Shown one piece after another: positions 1 to 12,630 of a stretch of 64,000 nucleotides of DNA (position 1 is its first letter; each line of letters opens with the position of its first letter). Under the pieces are notes generated by a model that searched no databases, was not told where the DNA came from, and was given only the letters and a program-made list of their open reading frames with translations. The DNA lies in NCBI GenBank assembly GCA_028554755.1, contig JAPTOF010000003.1, positions 9,371,501 to 9,435,500 on the forward strand. Direction: 5' to 3'. Both the position numbers and the translations under genes were made by a program. The stretch is from Cordia subcordata. Taxonomy: Eukaryota > Streptophyta > Magnoliopsida > Boraginales > Cordiaceae.

Positions 1-357
1 ATACATCTGGCCCACAAGGACCTGCATGGCGGCGTCACCAGCCTTGGCCTCCTTGAGGGTGTCCTGGAACCACCGTTTGACACAGTCCGACACCACCTCT
101 GCCAGCGGCAACCGCCGCTGTTCGGCCGTGGAGGAGTTCGAGTTCCCAACTTCCATCTTGTTCTTCTTCCGCCGGTGCCGCTGCTGCTGCTGTTGCTGCG
201 TAGGCTCCAAGGATTCTGCTTTTCGCAGCCCACTGGGGTTGGTAGGCTGGGCCTCAGAGGATGAAACGGGTCGACCCTTGGATGCTATGGGCTTGATTTG
301 GTTGTTGAGCCTGTTGGACGTGATAATTCTTGCCCAGTTTTGAAGTCTCTTTCCCAT
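1..357 (-). CDS. N-terminal part of a Sel1-repeat (HCP/TPR-like) protein, runs off the left edge
   Basis: The minus strand is open for 119 codons from an ATG at 357-355 to the window edge. The protein begins MGKRLQNWARIITSNRL, followed by a polar linker with six glutamines (near 180-200) and a basic patch RHRRKKNK. It ends with LPLAEVVSDCVKRWFQDTLK, then EAKAGDAAMQVLVGQMY. The last segment fits the start of a helical Sel1-like repeat (A-x2-G-D-x2-A-x5-G-x2-Y), as in plant HCP-like or Sel1 proteins of unknown biochemical function. Such repeats usually act as protein-binding scaffolds. GC content is clearly higher than in the surrounding DNA, as expected for a conserved exon. The start is the first ATG after a purine-rich leader on this strand. 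The plus strand is also open here for 105 codons, but that product is low-complexity. The rest of the gene lies outside the window. Confidence 0.72.
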   Translation of the reverse strand, partial: MGKRLQNWARIITSNRLNNQIKPIASKGRPVSSSEAQPTNPSGLRKAESLEPTQQQQQQRHRRKKNKMEVGNSNSSTAEQRRLPLAEVVSDCVKRWFQDTLKEAKAGDAAMQVLVGQMY

Positions 358-785
358 ATAACAAGTCGAAGGAATGAATGAAAGAGAGAAAGAATGGATA
401 AATGAGCAGCTTTTTTTCTCTCTCTATCTGTCATTTTCTTTTTTTCTTTTTAACAATTTAACGAGTTTATTTTCAAGAATTATACCTTGCTTTTCGTAAA
501 ATGGTTTGTTTGGTAAAATGAAAAAAAAAACCATTAAAATTCTTATTTGCAATGCTCGAAACTAAATTAGAAATGTGACAAAAATAGAGTTTTTCTCCCT
601 CTCTGAAAATTCTTATCCTCATTCTCTCGAACATCTTCTTTGTCACTCTTACTTTTTCCGTCGTGCCTAAGAACACCTTTTACTCTGAGAAGAGGGTTAG
701 ATAAATTGCAAAATAGAAGTCCCTTGGAGGGATTCCATTTATTTTTTGGCTAAAAATTTTGAAGGTGATGAACAGGTTTCAAACA
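358..785 (-). promoter_or_regulatory. Leader and presumed promoter of the Sel1-like gene
   Basis: This is the sequence directly upstream of the minus-strand ATG. At 409-450 the plus strand is a CT/T tract, so the transcript leader would be GA-rich, a common feature of plant core promoters. No clear TATA box was seen. The role is inferred from position only. Confidence 0.35.
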
Positions 786-1085
786 AGAGCCCATTTGGCT
801 AAGCTTATTTTTAAGTTCTTATAAGCAGCTTGTGTTTATGAGTAAAAAGTTATTTATAAGCAAGTGATAAATAAGTGGAGATGTATTTGAATAATACGTA
901 CTTATAAGCTATTAATATGTTTCATAAATAAGTGATTATAAGTAGCAGTATTAGTTATAATAACTAAAAGTAACATGTTATTAATTATAAATTGTCAAAA
1001 GTGAACTTTTTAAAGGTAATGTGTCTTTTTATGACTTCAACCAAATTGCTTATAAGCTATCAAAAAATAAATTTGATCAATGGTG
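786..1085. mobile_element. MITE-like repeat, copy 1 (GCTTATAAGC family)
   Basis: The sequence is AT-rich with repeated CTTATAAGC palindromes and a border TTTGGCTAAGCTTA. The stretch at 880-990 lines up with 49848-49950: both read tgTTTgAATAATAyrTACTTATAA-like sequence, then a CTTATAAGTAGCA-like motif, then ATTAATTA. Similarity over more than 100 bases at two distant places marks a dispersed element. The TTTGGCTAAGCTTA border resembles hAT-type MITEs of plants. The ends are approximate. Confidence 0.5.
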
Positions 1086-2435
1086 CAATAATCAAATACA
1101 ACAAGTACACAACAAGTAAGCACTTGAAGGTAAAGAGTTTGAAGGATAAGAAGATCAAACGCAACAATTCAAGGTGGTTCAAACTCCCTTAGGCGTAGTC
1201 CACCATTAAGGTCTCCCTTAGGGTTCCGGAAGATTCAATAGCAATCCGACTTCTTGCTTAGTACATCGTAGAAGTGTAGAACAACGTTGACAACCCTTGC
1301 TATACCACAAGGACCTCAAGTGTATGGCAACAATTCAAGGATTTCAACCCTTCAGTCTTAATCTCACAAGATTAAAACATTCAACCTAGTCTATCCAAGA
1401 TTGAAATTAAAAACAATGAAATAGAGAAATATTTTGGTCTATAAACTTCCCAAGAGCAAGATTGCAAGAGATATAAATACTTTCCCATATTGTTTAAAGT
1501 GGATAAGCAAATTTATGAACTAAACTAACTTGATCAACCAGAATTGAATGCAAAATTAAATGATTAAAGATAGCTTTTAATGCTTTGTATTGCAAAGAAT
1601 AGCTCAAATCAAGTTGTATAAATGTTGGTGAGAAAGAGATGTACTTATAAAATCAAAAAGTAATTTCTCCAACGACTAGTTTTAAAAACAAGTTTGCACT
1701 ACTGGTTGACGATGGCGCCTCAATCGATAGAAAGCAAAACTCTTTAACCATACTAGTCGACCCTATCAGTCGACCAATGCCTCAACCGGTACAGAGAGCC
1801 AAGCTCTCTAACCATACTGATAAACATGTTTGCTAGAAAAAACCTTTACCGGGCCACAAGTCCTTGGTCATAGTCTCGGCCAAGTTCTCTTCTTGCACTA
1901 TGCGGCCACTTGGTTTCCTTGCACAATTTAACAGAAATGGGCTTTTTCCTTATTCCTAAACTTGATTTAGGGACTTGAAGCAATATGCATTATAGACTCC
2001 CTAATTATAATAAAATCAGGACTTCATTCAGATCAAAATTGTCAATAGGATAATCTTCAAAACACTGAATTTTCTACAATGAAACAAAATTACAAAGAAT
2101 CTACCAACTTCATTCTAATAACAAGGAATCTACCAATTTCATTCCAAGAACGCGGTAAAGTTAATCATAGTGAAATTACTCTACCTATAAAGTGAAATGT
2201 TGCAAGATTGGTGAAAACTAAGTAGTAAAGTCAATTACTGCATAACTAATAAGAGACCATAAAATTAATTACAGTGAAATTGGTTGTAAAATTGAAATAT
2301 AGCATAAATTATCTAGGATGTAAAGTGAATTATAGCAATTATTATGGTTAAACTACGATAAAGATATGGCTAAGCTACGGCTAAGCTATGAACAGCTAGG
2401 TAGATAAAATATGAGAAAGATATGGTGGTTCTAGG
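1086..2435. other. Unassigned intergenic DNA
   Basis: No convincing coding frame, RNA gene or complete element was found. Around 1690-1830 there are repeated GTCGACC and CAACCGGT words similar to those in the solo LTRs farther right, so part may be old retrotransposon sequence. The rest is AT-rich without visible structure. Confidence 0.4.
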
Positions 2436-3800
2436 GCCGCTTCCTTTTTAAGTGTCAACCTGTTTTTATTTTTAGCTGGCCTTTAAAATCTCTTAACAAA
2501 TTGGCTTGACCCTAGAGTCATTGCAGATCGTAGGATTTGACTTTGATTCTATGCCGATTGTTCCTTTATTCTCACTTAGCAGTTGGCGCCACACGTGTTT
2601 ATTTTGGCTCAGTCTCTCATTAAGAATCACATGCCCCACATATGTTGTTTTCTCTTATTAGGCCATGTGTCGACCACCTTAACTCCCTTTGCCCATATGT
2701 TTGGCCTTTCTTTGTCTCAACTTCCAGGCCTTATCTAGCCTCTAATCTCTTTCTCGGCCTACAGGCCGCTAGGTTGCAATTTTTTGGTGTAAACAGTACC
2801 CCTATTAACCTATAAAAACAACGTCATGGAGTTTGGACTGCTGATGCACTTACCATTTCATATGCCTTGCACACTGCCTTAATATGGTCAACTTCCAACC
2901 TTCTTCAAATTCTATAAGTGGCTCTCACATTTAGACTCTCGCATTTAATGCATGTCAAAATCTGTCATCTACATCCTCTTGTACGCACAAACTTGGCGTC
3001 CCCTCTTGTCCTACTAATTCTATCTCCGGATGCAACCTGTGGCATTGAGCCCTGTGACTGTATTTGATGTCTTCACGTCTTCCAAGTTCTTTCTTGATTA
3101 TAAGACACAATCCCTAGAATCCATCTAATCCAATCTTGATTATTGTAGATCAACTGTTGTTTCCCTTCCTATCAAACGCTCTTGGACATCATTTTCTTCT
3201 CACTTTTCCTATTCTCATCATCTTGCTCCCCATAGAATCTCTAAAGCCATAGGCGTAAACCCTTAAGAACCCTTCCTTGCATTAAAGATAAGTGAACGCT
3301 ACTTGTGTGACCTTCTTAGATCCTTCATGAACACAGACCTTAACGACACTTCTATCGGCACATAAATCCATACTAGGCACTCTCACCCATTTACCCCAGG
3401 GCCTAACTTTGCTCACAAACCAATACCTCCTTGCTGTTACCATTATCATACGATTATCTATGTTTTGATGATGAGGTTTGAATTGTATGTGATTAAGATG
3501 CTTGTGATAATACTTGTGATGAATGATGGATGTGCTTGTAATGAATCTTATGATGATTGGATGAATTGATATTGATTCATTAAGAGTGTTATGGCATATT
3601 GCAAAGATCATTATTACTTACGGAACTCTTGTGAGCTATTGAGATTACTAATGTATTTTATGAGTTCTTGAGCTATTTGGAATTATATTATTCCATGGAA
3701 CAGATCCTTTGCTACCAGATGCATCAAGTCATTGAGCTTATTCGTTTCAATTCTTGAAGACTTGGCATGGTAGCATAAAGAAGGAGACAGAAGTCATAAG
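2436..3800. other. Unassigned intergenic DNA, possible retrotransposon remnant
   Basis: The composition is more pyrimidine-rich than the neighbours. A plus-strand CCTATAAAAACAACG (2809-2823) resembles a TATA box and start region, as found in LTRs. A minus-strand stretch at 3282-3611 is open but low-complexity and resembles no family I know. I see no supported gene. Confidence 0.35.
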
Positions 3801-3802
3801 TG

Positions 3803-4700
3803 TTGGATCAATACTTTTACATATGGTCTACCCTAGTCCATATTTTCTTAAATTATACTAAGAAAACATGCAAGAAAAGAAGAAATAACCACATAACACA
3901 TACAAGAACATGCTAAAGAATACATAGAACATAACTAGTATTTACAGAATATGTAAAACTAACCTCTTGAAGCGTTAGGCCTTTGGTGAAGCTACAACTA
4001 TCATGAGCTTTGTTCTTACTCACAAACAAGGCCACCAAAAAATTTTAACTAAAAAGGTGTTGCCGATAAACTCAAGGCAACTCCCTAATCTTCTTCCCTA
4101 TAATTGAAGAGACTTATCTTGAGAGAATAACCTCTTGTGTAGGAAGAAGAAAAAATAATATGCTATTGAATATCTAAAGCAAAAACCACATAATAAGTGT
4201 GTACTATGTGTTGTAGTATTCTCTTGCAAAAATAGAAAAGATCAACTACAAAAATGGATGCTGGAAATGGTTTAGGTCTTGCCTATTTATAAAAAAAGTT
4301 TGGCACCCAAACTTTGTAAATTTTTTATGTGGAAAACTTTTTTCTCTTAATAAATATTTGTCACATATCTTGGAAGTTACCTGTATGACTTGAATTCTTA
4401 TGCATGTTATAATTACTTGTACCATTTGAATTCTCTTGTAACAACTTTCAAGCACATGTCCTGGAAGACTTGGACCAAGTCCACAATCCAAGCCTAACAC
4501 ATAGTCCATAATCCATGAAAAGGCCCAAGCCCAATAAGAAACCTCCAAGCCTAATTAGGTTATCTTGGGCCCTAAAGAAGCCCAAGCCCAATTCCAAGCT
4601 TTGGCCCAAATAGACTACTACCACAATATAGAATTTGCTTTTTCAAGATTACTCTCTCAAAGTCATTCAACTAGGGAAGAGATAAAAAAAAACACAATTA
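3803..4700 (-). mobile_element. Copia-like LTR remnant on the minus strand
   Basis: Read on the minus strand this segment has the layout of an LTR: a repeat-rich U3, a TATA box TTTATAAATAGGC (about 4281-4293), a leader, and an end ATTGATCCAACA at about 3803. TGTTGGA...TCCAACA ends are typical of plant copia LTRs. The matching 5' end near 4700 was not found, and no coding region is attached. This is probably a truncated solo LTR. Confidence 0.4.
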
Positions 4701-5870
4701 ACCTTGGCTTCCAAAAATGACTAAAAATGTCCTTGCCAAATCTAAGCGACATAATGACCATTTTTAACTTCGATCAATGTGCCCCTTTGGATTTGTCTTA
4801 TTAGTCATCATAAATCTAGATCTAGTGATATTACCCTTTAGGGGTATATCGGTCATTTGGCTTGTGGGTCGCTCCCTAAACCAAGAGATCCATGACCAGG
4901 TGGTGAACACTCTTTGGACTAGAGTCCAAGGTTCCAGATGTAGTCTTGGAGGTGATGGTGCCTTTTGACTAACCTTGACTACTGGTGGACATAGAGGGGT
5001 ATTTTGGTCATTTGACTCCATTGGTCAAAGATAATGGTTACTTGTTGTAATTTGTTTCTGCTTAGCCAATGATTATCCTCGGAATGCGACTTTGGTCTTC
5101 TGGTGGAAATAATCCAAGGTCAAAATGACTTTCATGTTGCCAAAGTGATGGCAAGGGCATTTTGGTCATTTTTTGAGCCAAGGGTAATTATATCTTTTAG
5201 TCCCTTCACTAGTCATATTTCCAATAGATGTAATTAATTGAGATTATCTAATTATGAGGATGTTTTATTGAGATATAAATTTAATAGAGAAGGAAAAAGG
5301 ATTTTATCCAAGTTTTTCCTTATTAAATTTATCAGTATCTCAATAGGATAAGCGAGACTGATAAAATTAGATATTATGGAGTAGGAGAGAGAAAGGAATA
5401 TCTTAGATATCTTATCCATAAGGCATATTCCATTTCTAGAAAGGGTATAGTTGGAACCTTAATTGTTTCTTGGAACTTACCGAATTAGGGTTATTGTGCA
5501 CTATAAATAGTGAGCTAACAACAATACACCCTCGAGTCTTTTTGCCTATTTCATAAAGGTGTGCAGAAATTTTCAACTAGTATACCAAGAACACACACTA
5601 CTCCATCGATCTTCAATTATAGCTCTCCTAGGTGCTTGCCCACTACATAGCATTACACATCCTAGCTTTGGAAAAGTGATTATACTGAAGAAGACTAATT
5701 GGGAGGCTATTTTGGTGGAGTTTTTACGAAGCAAAGAGACCCCTTACTTGGATCTTCAACTTCTTGAAGGAATATCACTTCATCTTCTTGCTTATATGTT
5801 TAATCATGTTGTGCTTATGTGTGCAAATAGCATTTTATTGCTTGTTCTACCACCATATTAGATATGTTCT
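4701..5870 (+). promoter_or_regulatory. LTR-like or promoter-like region with TATA box
   Basis: The sequence is noncoding. At 5501-5510 CTATAAATAG is followed by a leader containing ACACACTACTCC and several pyrimidine runs, resembling a plant TATA promoter with its 5' leader. The surrounding sequence, with recurring TTTTGGTCATTT words, suggests a retrotransposon LTR. A plus-strand open stretch at 5559-5861 is not convincingly coding. The boundaries are guesses. Confidence 0.3.
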
Positions 5871-6015
5871 TTAATTTTTTTAAAAGTATGATAATCTATA
5901 GACTATGGCATAGCAATCCCAATCCTATCAGGTATTATGTGATTTGTTATATTCTGCTTCTCACATGTATACCAATATGCTTACATATATATAGGGATGT
6001 TTCTTTTTAATTAGA

Positions 6016-6748
6016 ATGGCCGAGCACGATAAAGACTTTACAACTTCAGATGACTACGACCAATTTTTGAAGGTATTAACTTCATTTTTATATACTCAGC
6101 TGTATGTTACTGAGATTACTTGATGACAACAATTTTATAATGCAAGTTTTTCCCACAGGATGTCAACTATTTCTTGTTTGACACCCCAGAAGGTATTCTA
6201 CAAAATCAAAAAAAAATATCCAATGAATTTTATTCATAATGCTTAGTTTATGTGCTTATATTGTAATATCTTATTTGATACTATTTTTTTTTTGATATTT
6301 TAGAATGCCATATTTCTCATGAAAGTTATTATAGCTTGAGTTACTTAATATACTTTGAAGCTATTTGAGATGATTTCTTATTTATAATAATATGTTCATA
6401 CTAATAGGACATCAATGACGAGATTGGATAGATGAATACATTTCATCTATCATCAACTCTGCGTCATGCTGCTTCTGGTGATATTTCACAAGAAGAAAAT
6501 CTTGTATGTCTACCTAATCAATCAAGCAATCATATTGTATGCATGAATTATATAATGAATCATTTATCACCTTTAAAGCTGTCTGACAAAAATAGTGACT
6601 CAATAAAAACCCTAATGATGTAATTCAATTTCACTTGCAGGATAATCTTTGTTTATTTTTTTCCCATATGTGAACATCTATTTTAAATGCATTCATTTTG
6701 AATTACTATTGATATTTCATTCATACTATTTTCTCATTTTAAGTAAAT

Positions 6749-6784
<36 letters not shown>

Positions 6785-7345
6785 TAAACACATACATACA
6801 TATATGTGTATGTGTATGAAATTTTTTTTCGTCTTATCTGCAAATGTTCAGCTTTTTTTACATGCTTCATTTTAATTGAATATGCAATTTGTATCTAAAT
6901 TTATGATGATATGTAGTAGTAACACTAGTTCTTTACTAAAGTTGCAATTTCCATTGCTTGAATATTATCTTGATCCTATTCAAGTGGCATTCGGTATTGA
7001 TGATTTCCCATGTCAACTATTTATGACATGTGGAAAATATTTGAAGCAATTGGTATGAATTTCAATTTATATATTAATTAACATAGCATGAAATATACAT
7101 TACACCTAATCCTTCACATTCTTATCATTCATATGATAATTAGATTATCCAAAAGAATTCATTGACAAAAAATGTTTAGCTGATATTGGTTACATCAAAC
7201 TTGAAACATCCAAAGGAATTTTCGATGTTCATGTGTGTCAGAGATGAAGAGGGTCGTCTTTCATTTCAAAGAGTTGGGCTGCTGTTCGCAATACATTTAA
7301 GCTAAAGACAAGTGATGTATGTGTATTCAAATGCACATATTTAGT
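6016..7345 (+). pseudogene. Remnant of a spliced B3-domain protein gene
   Basis: Several exon-like pieces follow one another. The first is an ATG exon at 6016-6072 (MAEHDKDFTTSDDYDQFLK) with a GT donor. The second, at 6159-6192 (DVNYFLFDTPE), has a CAG acceptor and a GT donor. The third starts at 6418 but meets a TGA after three codons. Farther on, an exon near 6880-7057 ends at a GT donor. At 7141-7340 the frame reads DYPKEFIDKKCLADIGYIKL, then a frameshift, then RDEEGRLSF and SWAAVRNTFKLKTSDVCVFK. That is the C-terminal half of a plant B3 DNA-binding domain of REM type, with its W-x2-V-R-N-x-L-K-x2-D-V-C-V-F pattern. The frameshifts and stop mean it is broken. It lies just left of the Helitron 5' end. 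It may be a host gene relic or a captured fragment. Confidence 0.45.
6748..6784. repeat. (TA)n(CA)n microsatellite
   Basis: A run of TA dinucleotides passes directly into CA dinucleotides. It lies in a presumed intron of the B3-like remnant. Confidence 0.9.
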
Positions 7346-7635
7346 ATAAAATTTTACATTTCATGTTATGCAGAAAGAAGGTGTTAATCAATGTCCTTAG
7401 AATATGCAATTGGTGAATGTAATATGAATTTCAACGTTAAATTCCATATGGGATTTTCAATTTGCATTTCTTTGTTATTAGTGTTTGATTCTATTTTCAC
7501 AATTTTTTCTTATGATATTTAGCTATGTACATTTTTTCCTCTTTATTTATATTTTCACTGCTATTATAAGAAAATTTTCATACTTCTAACTTTGAATTTA
7601 CATTATTTCCCATACAATACATAAGTGGACACCTA

Positions 7636-9057
7636 GTATATACTAAAGCAAGGTTTTCTACTAAAACTTCACTGCTACATGGCATTTGTCCAGCTTATTT
7701 TGTGACATGTGGCACTCTAAAATTTGAGCTTCCTTATTGAAAGTTGCCTTATTACATACATTAGCTTAAATTGATCAATTTGGATTGACAAATATATAAT
7801 CTGCCTTTTATGCTGATGCTGACAACCCCTATTTTCATTTAACACTTCTTCACTGCCTTAAATCTCTAGCGACACACCAAAATAATTTCTCCATCTCAAT
7901 CCTAAAATCCGCCTCCAAATCTGCATCATACTTCTTGCACATTATAGATTAGTAAAGTTTTATGATAATTTCAATTCATTTGTATGATTAATTTGTGCAT
8001 CATATTTGTAATATGGATCGATTTTACATATCTTCTACCCATTTCAATTGAAGACATTTTTTTTGGCCAATTCAAATAAAACATTTTATGCAAATCAAAT
8101 CGAGATACCTTTAGGTAAAATTTGAAAAATCTTCCCTAGTTTTTTCTATCTTATGGGTTGATTGCAAACGATGATTATAATTGGGAGATCCTCATTCTTA
8201 GATAAATCAAGGGATGCGGTATGTGTCCTCTATTAACTATTTCTCCCATTATAAATATGGATTGATATTAGTCTTTATCGTACTCAGCAATCTATTTACT
8301 AGCTTTGCTTCTCTGTTCAATTTTATGTTTAATCTCTACGCAACAGGTACTAAACTTCATTTTCATTTGTACAATTGAATTGTATTTCTATTGTGTATTT
8401 GTATGTTATTTTAGTACAACTGTAATGATTCATATGCTGTGATATGAATGCCCTAAATCTTGCTATTTCAAATTTTATTTTCATAAACTGGATATAATGT
8501 CGAGCACATTTTACAAGTTTATGTATGTATAAACGTTAGGTGTTTCTAGTACCATATATGACTCAACTTGATTCTTATTGCATTATATTGATTGTTCACG
8601 GCCTTCGATGATGCATTCAAGTATTTGTGTTTAACCACTTTGTACTTGCATTTTGTCTATTAATGGCATTTTCTATAATCTAATTTCATAATTATTGCTA
8701 TCCTTGCTGTCAGAATTGCTCTAATTTTGTGATTTTGATATAATGTTTTTGAATTCTTTTAAACTGCTCCTCTTTTCTTTTCATTCTGTACTTGCTTTTG
8801 GTATACCTATGTCATTGTTTGCAAACTAATTGCATACACGTCTTTGTGATCATTTTTGTCTTTGTGGTATAAAAATTCATTTACTTTTTTCATGCTCATA
8901 ACTTAAAAGGCCATATTATGATTACTAACCATATTATCTGATTAAGAATACATTGCTACCATTGCAATTTAATATGCTTTGATTTTCCAATTCTAATATC
9001 ATGTCTTTGAATTTTTTTTAAACTACTTTACCATGCTTTTCAAGATTTTCTAGTTAA
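7636..9057 (+). other. Helitron 5' terminus and leader
   Basis: The segment begins with CTAGTATATACTAAAGC. ACATGGCATTTG and GACATGTGGCAC words follow at about 7678-7713, a pattern I associate with plant Helitron 5' subterminal sequence. The rest, up to the RPA ATG at 9058, is AT-rich and noncoding. The exact 5' base is uncertain. Confidence 0.45.
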
Positions 9058-9112
9058 ATGGCTCCTGCTATGAACTACCTAGCTGAACTTCAACTACCAA
9101 GAGAAATGTACC

Positions 9113-11198
9113 AGATATGCTATTTGTGAGCACAAGCCTAAATAGCCCGTAAGCGCACAGGTCATGTGTAGTATAGTGCATGCGAGTGCAGGGTTGAATC
9201 TACGGAAAGGCCTAACGTATGGTATCCTAAGCTAAGCGTATCCTAAGGAGCTACGTGTTGGGCCCCTAAATTACATTCTTTTTGTGTTTTCAGATTAAGT
9301 AGAGCTTAGAAAGTAAATCTACTCTAAGTGCAAGAAAATAAAAGGGTGAATGCGTGTGTGACAAGGGAATCAAGTGATCTAAGGGTGTCAAGGATGTGGA
9401 AATGGAGACTAAGGTGATTACGTCTTGCAAATGGTTCATTACTACTTCTTGTTAGGGTTACTTGATGGATTATACAAAGTGCTCTAATTTAGACCTCTAA
9501 TTAGCCTCCTACCTAGTACCCTAAGCCTCAGTATGGGTCCGTTCGTAAGTGGCGATGCCTAGCAGTACGACGATGTCTTTATGATTTAGGAATTAGGGCT
9601 AGCTAATAGGATTCTAGGTGATTAAAATCGATCTTACCCTTGCACTTAGTCCTCTAATTAGTTCCTCAATCTAACCCCAGGGCTCGATGCGAGTCTGTCC
9701 CTAAGCTTTGCCCCACTTAGGGCTACGGCTTGGTCCTCATAAACCTAAGGCATTAGGGTGGTCTAACTAGTCTTCCTAAATAAACTAAGGTCAACTAAAC
9801 CTATCCAGATACCTATTGGCTGGATTTAAAGCCAAAGGGGACTTAACCTAGGCTAGTTACTAGTTGTACACCATTGATCACGTCACAATAACGGGTATTG
9901 ACATTTAATCACAAGGCATACACATCTAGGATATGGCATTCAAGAATACACCAATATATGCTACTACTAAACATATAGATATGCTTATATTACACCAATT
10001 TAAACAATAGCACCTGATATGTATGCAATAGAAGCTATTTATGCTATTAAGTATGCAAACACACACATAGACATGTATATAAGCATGCTCACTTCATGTA
10101 ATCGCCGCACAAACACATAGACATGCTAGCATAATGATTTAGAAATGGTTAATAGCATAATAGACTTCAATATACATATGTAACTTCATTAAGGCATTTT
10201 AACAAACACAAAGACATATATGTAAAATAACATTTGAAACCTTAAGCATAAAAAATATATGCATAAATCCATCAAGTTTCCATTAATGAAAAGTAGTAAT
10301 CAATCCATAAATACAAGATATAATCACCCTACATAGCTTTAATCATACATAATTAGACTTAGGATAAAAAAAAGATACCCTTTTATCCGTAGCCAAGCTT
10401 TACAATCCATAAGCTATACCCAAATCCTAGTGTTTGATCCTCTTGGATCCTTGACTCCGAGTGTTAAATGTGTTAGAAGTGAGTGTGTGAGGTGGGTTTA
10501 GGTGGATTTTATGTGTGCGAAATGGGTGTGTGAAGTGGGTATGGAAAAGGGTTGATAATCCCCCAAAAAGTCTTGAAAAATGGCTTAGATAGAGTTGTCA
10601 ACGCGCAGCGCTGGAGGCTTAGTTGACCGGCCTAAATTGGCCAAGATTATGATCTAGCCAGTTGACCAGCCTTGACAGGAGGTTGACCGGTCTTGACAAT
10701 AAAGTGTTCATATATTGCTCGTTTTAACACCGATTCGTGCGCCATTTTTTTCTATGTCTTTGTTTTGCTTCTAGGGATCTCTCAAACTATCTTTTGCACC
10801 ATAAAACATGTCCAAAATTTGTTCATATGTCCTTCTTTGGTTGCAAGCTTCGAATTTGGCTCTCGTTGTGCTAGGTTTCGCCTCGGTCACTTCTTCCTTC
10901 GCCTGGCCACTTCCAAATGCACTTTTCTTCATTCCTTTATATCCAAAATACCCTTGGCTTTGTTTCACACTCCAAGCACCCTCAATAAAGCTCCAATTAT
11001 CTTCTTAAATCTCCCTTGAAACAAGGAATAAACGCACATTAGTGTAGCATTTAAGTTCTAAACTCAACTATGAATAAGTAAATCCTAATATGCACAAGTA
11101 TGACCTAAATGCTATACTAATATACCAAATAAAGCACAAAACACCTCAAAACAAGTATATAAATACAATGCATAATCACACACAAAACTAGCACATCA
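9113..11198 (-). mobile_element. Solo LTR, copy A of a 2.1-kb LTR family
   Basis: It matches 31992-34113 along nearly its whole length. Shared passages include the start (AGCACAAGCCTAAATAGCCC versus GCGCAAGCCTAAATAGCCC), the middle (CACACACATAGACATGTATA) and the end (CCTCAAAACAAGTATATA...ACATCA). It has no coding capacity. The left end has lost the TG. The flanks GTACC and TTATC can be explained as a GTATC target duplication with one change on each side. It sits inside RPA exon 1. The orientation is inferred from the related LTR at 59243-60846, whose polypurine tract lies to its right. It is older than copy B, judging by the decayed ends. Confidence 0.6.
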
Positions 11199-11218
11199 TT
11201 ATCGTATTGTAATACAAG

Positions 11219-11391
11219 CTGTTCGAGTATAGTTTATAACCAAGATCGAAGAGATCACTAGCATGGATATGGTTCTGTTCGATGAACACGCAAGTGATGC
11301 ACTTCTAATTCTTTATATTCATTTGCTATTTTCCATTAGGGGTATTTATATCAAAGCATCTTAATAACATTTCGTTTCTTTTATTATTCCC
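11219..11391 (+). other. RPA exon 1 remainder and following intron
   Basis: After the solo LTR the frame gives QAVRV, then a stop, then SMDMVLFDEHA at about 11260-11289. The expected intron donor reads GCAAGT instead of GTAAGT, so it is either a GC-AG intron or a decayed donor. The next exon begins after CATGCAAG at 11398. Confidence 0.45.
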
Positions 11392-12186
11392 ATGCAAGGT
11401 GATACAATTCAATCTTCCATTCGAAAGACACTTCTACCTAAGTTTCAACACAAGATTCATGAGAGGAATACTTATGTTATTGTTAATTTTGGGTTCTATG
11501 ATAATAATGGTAGCTTTAGAATTACAAGACATCCACAACGGCTTTATTTTAATAATTACACATCTATGAAACCTGCTACTGCACATACATTGCTAGTAAG
11601 CTATTACAACTTCCTTTCAATTGAAGACATATTGAATGCTAATATCAATGATTGTTATAGTATAGGTTTTTATAATATAAATTTTGCTTTTTTACTATAT
11701 AGTATCTCATTTAATTATTAAATTTTATCTTATTACATTATTAACTTTCTTTTATATTTTGAAGATGTTGTTGGAGAATTGGTTGGATATGGAGATATTG
11801 TTGAGTTAATCTATGATAGGAGTCCTACAAAGAAGACTGAATTGGAGCTTTAGGATAATAGGAACAATATTAACTTATCATTCTTTACTGTCGGCATATT
11901 CATAGCATTTTTAATTTTTTAAGGTGAAAAGATTGAATTTCCTTATTACTCATGCAGGGAGTCAAGGGTAAATTGTACTTTAGGGGGTATGCTGATCAAA
12001 CATCTTCTTATTTGAGAAATCTTGAATCTTGCCCTCTAATTATGATTATCCTTACAGCCAAATTGAAGATTTATGATGGTTAGTGGTCTATTTTTTTTTT
12101 CTAGATTTTGAGTAAAATATTTATTATTTGTCATATAAACTTTGCATTATATTAACAAATTTTACTACTTGGATTTGTAATGTAGG

Positions 12187-12424
12187 TGATAAGGAGATAA
12201 AATGTCAAAGCTAAGTCAACATGTAAAGTTGAAGTCAATAAGCCATTAGTGATGTCAGCTCATGATAGAAAGTAGTTATAATTTGGTTAGTTTTCAATTT
12301 GTTATAACTAACTTGAAGGCGGTTACTGAGTTTATTCTTCAACTATAAATAGCTTAATTATACTCAAAAGCTTCAATGGAATAATGAATCAAATTCTCTT
12401 CTCTCAAAATATCTCTTTCTATCA
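12187..12424 (+). repeat. Copia 5' LTR
   Basis: The LTR is 238 bp, beginning TGATAAGGAGATAAAATGTC and ending CTCTTTCTATCA. A TATA box (ACTATAAATAGC) lies near 12341-12352. It differs from the 3' LTR at about 22 sites by eye, roughly 91 percent identity. Confidence 0.9.
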
Positions 12425-12440
12425 TGGTATCTAGAGCCAT
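12425..12440 (+). promoter_or_regulatory. Copia primer-binding site
   Basis: TGGTATCTAGAGCCAT directly follows the 5' LTR. It matches the usual plant copia site complementary to initiator tRNA-Met (TGGTATCAGAGCCA), with one inserted T. Confidence 0.85.
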
Positions 12441-12630
12441 CTAGAAGGACTTTGATGTCCTTTTTGATCCTATTCTTTTTTTTCCCTCCGTTAATGAGCT
12501 GCAATAGCTTTCTCACAGTGACGAGAAGCTTCAATTTCGTTTTCATCTCAAATTGCATCACAAAATTGTTGATTTCTTCAAGAAATTCATCATTTAGGGT
12601 TTCTACTTCAAGCTTTCTAGCTTTGCATCA

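Noticed and set aside
26..343. Plus-strand open stretch of 105 codons at the left edge
   Set aside because: It is antisense to the Sel1-like exon. Its protein is low-complexity (a run of C and R from the CAG repeat) and has no family resemblance.
2809..2823. CCTATAAAAACAACG as a promoter
   Set aside because: There is no gene downstream and no matching LTR partner. It is only mentioned within the unassigned region.
3282..3611. Minus-strand open stretch rich in H, I and N
   Set aside because: The composition follows the AT-rich, GATG-repeat DNA. No motif or splice context supports it.
10693..11019. Open stretches on both strands in solo LTR A
   Set aside because: The same place in solo LTR B (33640-33900) is not open in the same way, so coding is not conserved. 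The element is an LTR.
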